From contig JAMWET010001643.1 of NCBI GenBank assembly GCA_024036415.1, positions 166,001 through 230,000 on the forward strand: DNA of 64,000 bases, written 5' to 3'. The notes beneath the pieces were generated by a model, which saw nothing but the letters and a program-made list of their open reading frames with translations, was not told the origin of the DNA and ran no database searches. The stretch is from Prochilodus magdalenae (lineage: Eukaryota; Chordata; Actinopteri; Characiformes; Prochilodontidae). Positions 55,806-64,000 of this stretch are shown here, piece after piece; the stretch's first letter is position 1, and every line of letters begins with the position of its first letter. A program made the translations under genes and the position numbers.

Positions 55806-55899
55806 TTGGTGTCCAGCGTTAAGACATGGGAGTGGTGGGGAGCCTATCACGTGCTCCTTTCTGGGGTAGGGGGTGGGGGTCCGGGGGCGGCGGAGGGGT

Positions 55900-56650
55900 A
55901 CACAGCTCTAACTCTTGTGTTCACACACAGACATGAAATTCGCTTTCAGTCGCGAACTCCGAAGACCCTTCAGAGCTGACGTGCAAAAGTCGACGGCTGC
56001 TGTCTTACGGATCGCGCCAGACGTCGCTCCCCCCGCCCCACCGCTCCTACTTAACGCGCCCCGCTCGGGTCTACTTTCTCCAGCGGAGGCGTCAGGTGCC
56101 AGCGCTCCAGCGGTCGGTGCGCCGGGTGAATGAGTCGGATAAAATAGCGGTGTAGCGGCCCGGGCCGGTCAGAGTTCCTCACGGGCGCGCTCACTTCCCT
56201 CATCTAACGGGCTCCGAGGAGACGCAGAGCACGGACAGCAGCTGTTTCCGGCCTCCCCTCCCCTCCTCCTTCACCTCCCTTCAGTTGTCGTTGTTTCCAG
56301 CGGTGGGGGAAGAAGAAGGAGCAGAATGGCGCAGATATTGCCCATCCGCTTCCAGGAACATCTGCAGGTAAGGCGCCGGAAACCCCGGTAACCCCGGTAA
56401 CGGTGTTTCAGTTTCGCGCTGCCGAGCTCGAGACCGCATAGCGAAGTCCTGCGTCATCGCCGTAGCGGCGGGACGGCAACAACTCCCCGCGAGCTCGCGC
56501 CCTCCCTCCCCTCGCCCTAAAGGCCCCGTAGACTCGGGAGAGCGGGATCGGTAACGGAGGACGGTTCCCGGAGCTCGCGCGGCTCTGACGCAGCGACTTT
56601 GTGAAGCGGCAGCGCTGTTAGGAACGGGTGCGTGACTCCCCGTAACGCAG
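55900..56650 (+). promoter_or_regulatory. cltc: CpG-island promoter of clathrin heavy chain
   Basis: CpG-dense, GC-rich stretch around the clathrin start codon with many CG dinucleotides on both sides and no clear TATA box (only GATAAAATAG near 56138). This fits a housekeeping promoter. The transcription start is not determined. Confidence 0.75.
56326..56367 (+). CDS. cltc: clathrin heavy chain, first coding exon (gene continues beyond window)
   Basis: ATG after GCAGA opens MAQILPIRFQEHLQ and stops at a GTAAGG donor in phase 0. This is the invariant N-terminus of vertebrate clathrin heavy chain, and the human gene splits at the same residue. The protein forms triskelion legs of coated vesicles in endocytosis and trans-Golgi sorting; these residues begin the N-terminal beta-propeller. 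No second exon was found in the remaining 7.6 kb, so intron 1 exceeds that length. Fish have more than one cltc paralogue; which one this is cannot be told from 14 residues. Confidence 0.92.
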
Positions 56651-57450
56651 CGGCTCCTCTCGTAGCCTGGGAGGAGGAGGGGAGGTGGGGGGCTGCAGCT
56701 CGCGAGCCGTCCTTGGGTAAGAGGGACGGGGTGAGTTTGTGGGGATCGGGCAGGAGATTGGCTGTTGACACTGTCAACACAGAAGACGCAGCTCCAGCTT
56801 TCCCAAGCCTGGGAATGCGCTAGTCCTGCTCCTCGCCCTGTCACTGGCACCGTGGGTCCTCACTCGGGGCTTCAGCTCACCCCGAAGCTGGCACATGTTA
56901 GGTATATGTCCCCAACACTTCCTGCACGTCCTATAGAGGACTGCGGGCTTCGCTTGTCCCTGCTTTTCCAGGGAATTCTGAGGAGCACGACCCCCCTGCC
57001 AGCAGGGCCTCTGTGCTGGCCTGTAACCAGGACAAGCTGACCAGGAGACAGACACTGACAACATCAAACCAGCTCATCAGTTCTACATCAAAACCGGCCG
57101 GGAGAATACTGCACCTCTCCAGCTTCCCAAATCCCGGCCCTGTGGATTCGCCAAATGCCCTTGTATTAGGAACTATGTGTGTTGGGAAGTTATATGTGCA
57201 AATGGTGTTAAAGGGGAACTCTGCTGATATGGGTGTGTGTGTGTGTGGGGGGGGGGGGTCTAAAGAGACTAAGCTGGAATTGTTTGGAAGTTGGAATGAT
57301 GCACAGTCGGAATTTTGAATGCATCTAGAGGCATTACCTCACAGAGACGCAGTACAGACTGCCCTATGCATGAGACATTGCTGTATCCATAGTGTTAAGA
57401 TTCCCAGAATTCCCGTTTAACTACTGCTTCTCACAGAGACTGGAATCCAC
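56651..57450. other. clathrin intron 1, first part
   Basis: GC-rich then ordinary sequence, with a G-run at 57246-57257. No second exon. Confidence 0.5.
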
Positions 57451-57459
57451 ACTGAGTCA

Positions 57460-57990
57460 TGTGATAGTATCAGGGGACGGTTTGGGAACGCCCACACCTG
57501 TATAAGCTATGGGGTGTGATCTCATGAGTGAGATTGAACATAGTGTGCCTGGCGTGTCCATGGTGGAGACGTGGGTTATCGGAGAGGCATGGGCATCATA
57601 TCAGGTGAGCATGTGGGCCACAGAACTCTCCGGAATGCTCCTCCAACGCTCACCAAGCAGTAAAACGTAGCAGCGCTGGTCAGTGGCGTGTTTAGGAGGA
57701 CCAGTGGACCCAACCCATACCATCAGAACACACCCCACACCAGCATGGAACCCCCACCAGCCTACAATGCCTTGGTGAACACTGGGGTCCGTGGCTTCAT
57801 GGGGTCTGCACCACACACAGACCCCACCTTCACCCCCAAACAGCTGGTACCATGACTCAGCAGACCATGGCTGTCTGCTCACACGGTCAGCTCAACCAGA
57901 CGCCGCCGGTCACCATCATTAAGCCCCCGTGGCCACCCACTGCACTGTCCACTGTGTGCGGTAAAGCCTTCTATATCGTATTCCCGGCGC
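57460..57990. pseudogene. Tc1/mariner-like remnant related to 32760-33560
   Basis: The left 140 bp are in + orientation (GGGAACGCCCACACCTGTA as at 32800). From about 57630 the - strand encodes VWCRPHEATDPS and VGSTGPPKHATDQ, relatives of the 33.3-kb fragment. The two parts are thus inverted relative to each other. Confidence 0.6.
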
Positions 57991-58256
57991 ACACGTGACA
58001 CCGGGGGTTGGATTTGAGGAATGGTAAATACCTGCACGATTTCGGGAATGGAACGTCCCCCTGCTGTGTCAGTGTTAGTTTAGGTCTGAGCTGGAGTTGG
58101 ACGCCCCCTGCTCATAGTGCACCTGTCACCTGTTACTGACCAGCAGTGTTAAGGTGGATAGGTGAGTGGGCTGGCTGTTTGAGGAGCGTGTGCGGAGACA
58201 GAGTTGGTCTTGTTTACGTCCACTACAGAGGACAGACCTTCTGTCATATGTTCTCT

Positions 58257-58878
58257 GAAGTGATCTGTTGTCTCAAGTGATCTGTTCTCAAGTGATCTAT
58301 TGTCTACAGTGATCTGTTCTCTGAAATGTTCTATTGTCTGATGTGGCCTGTTTTCCAAAGTGATCTGTTTTTTGAAGTGATCTATCGTCTGAAGTGATCT
58401 GTTGTCTGAGGTGTTCTATTTTCTGTAGTGATCAGTTGTCTGATATGATCTGTTGTCTGATATGATCTGTTGTCCGAAGTGATCTATTTTCCGATGTGAT
58501 CGGTCTGAAGTGATCTGTTGTCTGAAGTGATCTGTTTGAAGTGATCTGTTGTCTGAAGTGATCTGTTGTCTGAAGTGATCTGTTGTCTGAAGTGATCAGT
58601 TGTCTGATATGATCTGTTGTCCGAAGTGATCTATTGTCCGAAGTGATCTATTGTCCGAAGTGATATATTGTCCGAAGTGATCGGTTGTCTGAAGTGATCT
58701 ATTGTCCGAAGTGATCTGTTATCTGAAGTGATCAGTTGTCTGATATGATCTGTTGTCTGAGATGATCTATTGTCCGAAGTGATCGGTTGTCTGAAGTGAC
58801 CTGTTGTCCGAAGTGACCTGTTGTCCGAAGTGATCTGTTGTCCGAAGTGATCTGTTGTCCGAAGTGATCTGTTGTCAG
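58257..58878 (+). repeat. 17-bp minisatellite
   Basis: About 36 copies of TGATCTGTTGTCTGAAG with TCCGAAG variants, in clathrin intron 1. Confidence 0.96.
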
Positions 58879-59480
58879 TGCCCTCTTTGTAAGCTGTAGC
58901 AGATGTAGATCTTCTAGGCCGATATACGCAGGACCAGCAGACACTGCCGGAACATGTCAGACACATCTTTGGAACCATGACTCATGTTTCCAGTCAGCCA
59001 AGTTTGGCGGATTCCCTCCCAGCACATGGATGGCAAAAGGGGACGCTCAGATCATCCGTGCTGCATTCTGATCCTCTCCTGCGTCTGCCGTATGTGTGTC
59101 GAGGGAGCTCTTCTGCTCGGTGGTGTAATTTGGGAGGGGGGGAGCTGCCTCAGACAAAGCCTCAATGTTTTGTGCCCGGGGTTTTTCGTGACTTCGAGAG
59201 CGGAGGGCAGAACGAGGGGCCGCTCGCGTGCTCCTGTTTGATGCCGAGCGCTAATGAGGTTGGAGCTGCAGATCCGTTGTGGTGGCGGATGTGTAGCTGA
59301 CTGACAAATGAGCGAATGTGATGATTGTAGGTTTCACTGACGCATGCTCCATCAGTGGTGGCCATTTCCCGGCTTTCCAAGGATTCATTCGCTCAGCTCA
59401 ACAGGAAAGCTTCTGCACACACATGTACGACCCAGCCGGGAACACCGCTACTTCCCATAGGTTACTATCTGCTAAGTAGA
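58879..59480. other. clathrin intron 1, nothing recognised
   Basis: No exon or repeat supported. Confidence 0.4.
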
Positions 59481-60687
59481 TACACTGCATTGCCAAAAGT
59501 ATTCACTCCCCCATCAAAAATCATTAGTTTCAGGTGTTCCAGTCACTTCCATGGCCACAGGTGTATAAACTGAGCACCTAGTCATGCAGACTGCTCCTAC
59601 AGACGTTAGTGAGAGACTGGGTCGCTCTCAGGAGCTCAGTGAACTCCAGCGTGGTACCGTGATAGGATCCACCTGTGCTACAAGTCCAGTGGTGAAATTC
59701 CCTCCTACTAAATATTCCACAGTCCACTGTCAGTGGGATTAGAACACAGTGGGAGTGATCGGGAACGACAGCAGCTCAGCCACCAAGTGTTAGACCACGT
59801 ACAACAACAGAGCGGGGTCAACGGATGCTGAGGGTCATAGGTCACAGAGGTCACCAACTCTCTACAGAGTCCATCACTACAGACCTCCAAACTTCATGTG
59901 TCCTTCAGATCAGCTCAGGAACAGTGTGTAGAGCTTCATGGAATGGGTTTCCATGGCGAGCAGCTGCATCCCAGCCTCACATCACCAAGTACAGTGCAGA
60001 GCGTGGAACGCAGTGGTGTAAAGCTCCGCCCCTGGACTCTAGAGCAGTGGAGGCGTGTTCTCTGGAGTGACCAATCACGCTTCTCCGTCTGGCAGTCTGA
60101 TAGACGAGTCTGGGTTTGGCGGTACCAGGAGAACGGTACTGGTCTGACTGCACTGTGCCGAGTGTAGAGTTTGGTGGAGGGGGGATTATGGTGTGGGGGT
60201 GGTGTTCAGGAGTTGGGCTCCGCCCCTTAGTTCCAGTGAGAGGAACTCTTAATGCTTCAGCAGACCAAGAGACTCTGGACCATTCCATGCTCCCAACTTT
60301 GTGGGGACAGTTTGGGGACGGCCCCTTCCTGTTCCAACATGACCGCACACCAGTGCACAGAGCAAGCTCCATAAAGACATGGAGGAGCGAGTCTGGTGTG
60401 GAGGAACTGGACTGGCCTGCACAGAGTCCTGACCTCCACCCGATAGAACACCTTTGGGATGGATTAGAACGGAGACTGAGAGCCAGGCCTTCTCGTCCAA
60501 CATCAGTGTCTGACCTCACACATGTGCTTCTGGAAGAATGGTCAGGAATTCCTATAACCGCATTCCCACAGCTGCTATAGCTGTAAAGGGTGGAACATAT
60601 TAAACCCTATGGGTTAAGAATGGGATGTCACTCAGGGTCATATGCGTGTGCCATCAGGTGAGTGAATACTTGGGGCTGTGTAGTGTA
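59481..60687 (+). mobile_element. Tc1-like element with pseudogenised transposase
   Basis: About 1.2 kb. Inverted ends contain AAAGTATTCACTC and GAGTGAATACTT, with TA at both borders. Interior encodes Tc1 transposase in at least two frames: LWSDQSRFSVW (first Asp; usually SDESRF), then after a shift [11 protein letters not shown] (second Asp) and [13 protein letters not shown] (Glu). A frameshift separates the motifs, so it is inactive. Inserted in clathrin intron 1. Confidence 0.88.
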
Positions 60688-61265
60688 TTATGATATGTAC
60701 GGTGATATGGTTTGACCCCGTCTTATGCTCACTGCACTGTCCGTCCCCGTCTCCGGCCCACAGAGATCCCGCCTTGGCCCGGACTTATCTCGTCCCATCC
60801 GAGAGTTGGGAATTCCTTGCTCCACACCCTGTGTTATTTGGTATTAGCTTGTTCACAGCGTGCACACAGTGTGTGAGTCGAAGAACACTCAATATTTTGT
60901 GGTATGCGGTAGGGACATCTGGAATTCGCTTCAAGCCTAATTGAGTCCAGATGCCATCAGCCTCGTTGACACGGACAGTGGACTGGTTCCTGTGGATCTG
61001 AATTAGTCGTATGATATCTGGTGATGTATTTTGTTATTTGAATGCTGGAGAGCTGAGCGTGCAGAACGCCCTCTCCCCTCTCGTCTTCTTTCCCCTCCTC
61101 TCCCGCGCTCAGGCGCTCCGCTAGTCGTGCCTTTAGGTGAAGGAATGTAAGGAATCTGCAGATGGCAGGACTCTGGACTCTGCTGAGCTTTTTTTGCTGA
61201 AAGTCTTATTTTTCTGCTTTCGCAGCACCGTTCAACTTACGCAGCTTAACGCCCCCAACACTGTA
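60688..61265. other. clathrin intron 1, nothing recognised
   Basis: No exon or repeat supported. Confidence 0.4.
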
Positions 61266-61268
61266 TGG

Positions 61269-61325
<57 letters not shown>

Positions 61326-61350
61326 TATGGGTGTGGGTGTGAGTGTGTGT
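61269..61350 (+). repeat. GT microsatellite
   Basis: (GT)n followed by interrupted units. Confidence 0.95.
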
Positions 61351-61599
61351 ATTGTCAGGTAGAGGCAGTAACGTTAATATTCCACAAATGAAACACCTAA
61401 TCAAGACACATTTCAGGATTTGGATGTCTGTTTGTTGGGTAGGTAGTAGTTTTAATTTTTGGGATTCGGAGATGCGTCCCTTTCCCTTCAATGTGATCCT
61501 GCAAAACGGAAAATCACAGACCCTGTCGACCTTTCCACAGTGGGTCCTTGTGTATTCAGCTCCACTGTGGGTGGACAGGGTTCAGTTCTTTCACTCTGA

Positions 61600-62260
61600 T
61601 CCGCTTGTGAACACGTCCGGGTTCAAACCTCTCCTGAACAGCTGAGGTGGGTCTGTCCAGAGCACCACTCAGTTATCATTCTAGATCTTTCTCTGAGCTG
61701 AGAGGAACCGGCTGCAGCTGATAAAGCAACACGGTGTGGTGTTAGTGGGCTCTAATGTTAGCTAGCTATCGCTAGCACACCTAGCTAACGTTACCTCCCA
61801 CTGGCTAACGCCACACTAGCCCTGTGTGGAGACCCATGACTGGACTGTGGGGTTTACAGGGTGTTTCCTGTGATGAACCCGCATCTTCATGTTCCGGGTC
61901 CAGCTAAAGCTAATACAGCTAGCCTTAGCTCCAACTTAGCTAGATAGCTAGCTCTCTTCCTCAGCCCTTTACTGACTAGCAAGCCTGATAACTGAAACAC
62001 AGAGACGTGACTTCGTATCAGGAAACACCCTAAACACCCCACAGACTGAGTATCTGCACAGGGCCAGTTTGGCTTTGATAGTAGGTGCTAACTGTAGCTA
62101 GGTTAGCTAGCTAGCTAACATTAGAGCTCACACTCTGTGTTGTTGGTGTAAGGCTGTAACTCAGCTCATCAACTCTCCTCTTCTCCTTCCCATCACAAAG
62201 AAAGAGCTAATGATTAGAATAGAATAGGTTTCATCTTGGGTCTAATCAAGTATCGAGATC
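61600..62260 (+). mobile_element. foldback MITE family B, copy 2
   Basis: Colinear with 29140-29780: GAGCACCACTCAGTTATC, ATTCTAGATCTTTCTCTGAG, GACTGGACTGTGGGGTTTAC. The right terminal repeat is more degenerate. Confidence 0.8.
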
Positions 62261-63230
62261 CTCAGCCAGAGCAGTAGAGGCTACACCTTGGGCCTGAATG
62301 TTTAGATTTGCTAATGCTAATGCTACTTTGTTTACGATGGAGTGAAAGCTGTTTAGACGTCCGGAGCTTAAACACAAGACAACTCGTCCTACTGTCTGAA
62401 CCCTTCAGGTCTTTGAAGTTGGTCACCGATAGTGGAATTAATTATACAGGTGAGTATTCGTAGCGAGCTCCTGTGCAGGTGATGCTCTCCTGCTCAGCGT
62501 GCTCTGGGTGGTCTTCACTGTGGTGTGGGCTATTCTTCCTGCGCTGTGAAGGACAGATGATCCAGAGCAGTCCTTTTAAAACTCAATAGAAGCTCACCTA
62601 ACATGATTACGAGCAGGAAGGGGAAGCATCGTTCATCAACATTCACACAAACCGAATCAGCGTAGTCACCCTCCCCAACATGGCAGAACCACTGATCTCA
62701 GTGTAACGTTATCTCCCACCCCGACAACACACAGACGTACCGAACACTACGCATGGCTGGTATGGGTTAACCGCCTGATCCGAATCAGTGGCCAGATATT
62801 TTTTCTCGTTCACTGGAGCTCATTTTCCAAATGACGGATTAGCAGCGGCGGTAGTGGAGCACACTGGCACTGTTCAGGGCCTCTGACTGTGGCCGGGTTC
62901 ATGCCGCTTGTGCAGCCGATCTGCTCCTGTGTGTTGCAGGCGCTCGTTTGGGCGATTGGAGCTTCTGAGTAATTCACTGCTGGAGCTGATCTTCTCAGGA
63001 GGCTGCAGAGGAAGTCGGCTGGGCACGGCCAGGTTCCACACTGCAGTCCTTCCAGAACGAATCTTAAGACGATGTTCTCCTTTCCAACAGAGCTGTCCTG
63101 ACCTAAATACCCACCAGGAGCTGGAACACACATACGAATGTGCAGATGGCATACTGCCGTGAATCTCATTACAGTGTTTCTCCCTGTATCTACACCCACC
63201 GTCCACTCCATCAGCTCCACTGACCATACA
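62261..63230. other. clathrin intron 1, nothing definite
   Basis: No exon recognised; the - strand frame at 62810-63305 has no domain I recognise. Confidence 0.4.
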
Positions 63231-63234
63231 GGAC

Positions 63235-63990
63235 GCTCTGTATGTGTACAGGTCCAGACTGTAGTCCATCTGTTTCTCTGTGTACTGTATTACCCTGTTC
63301 TTCAATGGTCAGGACCCCCACAGGACCCCGCAGGACCACCACAGAGCAGGTAGTATGTGGGTGGTGGATCATTCTCAGCACTGCAGGGACACTGACGTGG
63401 TGGTGGTGTGTTAGTGTGGGTGGTGCTGGTGTGAGTGGATCAGACACAGCAGTGCTGCTGGAGTGTTTAGACACTGTGTCCACTCACTGTCCACTCTATT
63501 AGACACTCCTACCTTGCTGCTCCACCTTGTAGATGGACAGTCAGAGACGATAGCTCATCTGCTGCTGCACAGTGCAGTGTTGGTCATCCTCTAGTCCCTC
63601 ATCAGTGGGGACAGGAACGCTGCCCCACGGGACGCTGCCCCACAGGACGCTGCCCCACGGGACGCTGCCCCACAGGACGCTGCCTACAGGACACTGCCCC
63701 ACAGGACACTACCCCACAGGACACTGCCCCACAGGACACTGCCCCACAGGACACTGTCGGCTAGACAGCAGTGACACTGAGGCATCCAGCAGCAGTGCTG
63801 TGCCTGATCCACTCACACCACCACCGCGTCAGTGTCACTGCAGGGCTGAGAATGATCCACCACCCACATACTACCTGCTCTGTGGTGGTCCTGTGGGGGT
63901 CCTGTGGGGGTCCTGACCATTGAAGAACAGGGTAATACAGTACACAGAGAAACAGATGGACTACAGTCTGGACCTGTACACCTACAGAGT
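63235..63990 (+). mobile_element. foldback repeat C, copy 3 (most complete)
   Basis: Left arm 63239-63464 and right arm about 63770-63987 are inverted complements (GTACAGGTCCAGACTGTAGT / ACTACAGTCTGGACCTGTAC). The loop carries the CCCCACAGGACGCTG minisatellite at 63612-63762. It nearly reaches the window edge. Confidence 0.85.
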
Positions 63991-64000
63991 GTCCTGTACG

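Noticed and set aside
54498..55850. A 450-codon open frame on the - strand, Thr/Gln/Pro-rich and mucin-like
   Set aside because: The complement of a GTT/GTGTAG array cannot spell stop codons, all frames are open, and no signal peptide, domain or splice context exists.
56281..56850. 189-codon - strand frame over the clathrin promoter
   Set aside because: CpG-rich antisense of a 5' UTR/exon; no domain, and the + strand encodes the clathrin N-terminus.
62810..63305. Overlapping - strand frames with several cysteines
   Set aside because: Runs into foldback repeat C and has no motif of a known cysteine-rich family.

Overview
The window is vertebrate nuclear DNA, almost certainly from a ray-finned fish and probably an otophysan teleost. 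The evidence is split genes with GT-AG introns, abundant CA, CT and TAGA microsatellites, and Tc1/mariner, hAT, MITE and tRNA-SINE remnants of the kinds typical of those genomes. No bacterial or viral gene content is visible. Only three protein-coding loci can be supported, all on the + strand; most long open frames here are low-complexity artefacts.

Region 1 (about 1.6-13.4 kb) is a complete tissue-type plasminogen activator gene, plat. Its 14 coding exons join in frame to 580 codons: signal peptide, fibronectin type I finger, EGF, two kringles, trypsin-like protease. The locus lies between two inverted copies of an approximately 0.7-0.9 kb repeat that carries a 47-bp minisatellite (120-985 and 15918-16580).

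Region 2 (about 17.0-50.5 kb) is a complete adaptor gene of the BLNK/SLP-65 family (BLNK- or SH2D6-type). I joined 19 coding exons in frame to 376 codons: short basic N-terminus, tyrosine/proline-rich linker with four YxxP motifs, C-terminal SH2 domain. A perfect octamer site lies about 125 bp upstream of the proposed start. The introns hold a 2.6-kb 54-bp satellite, several 35-40 bp minisatellites, an internal promoter-like cluster near 22.0 kb, a Tc1 element, a hAT element with a nested SINE, MITEs, and a repeated segment present at both 25.4-26.3 and 31.9-32.8 kb.

Region 3 (about 50.5-55.8 kb) is an intergenic block with extreme strand asymmetry. First comes about 2.3 kb of G/T-rich sequence with degenerate TTAGGG-like words and no CpG depletion, then ordinary sequence, then about 1.9 kb of GTTGTTTGTGTAG-type repeat.

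Region 4 (55.9-64.0 kb) is a CpG-island promoter and the first coding exon of clathrin heavy chain (MAQILPIRFQEHLQ). The remainder is its first intron, which runs off the window and contains a 17-bp minisatellite, a Tc1 pseudogene, a second copy of a foldback MITE and a foldback repeat with an internal minisatellite.

The three genes have unrelated roles: extracellular fibrinolysis, immune-receptor-type signalling and vesicle coats. I see no operon-like cooperation and no convincing new molecular system. The most interesting signals are the inverted repeats around plat, the G/T-skewed block between two co-oriented genes, a Lys before the GDSGG motif of plat, a short upstream ORF whose stop is completed by splicing, and the repeat families that recur across the window.
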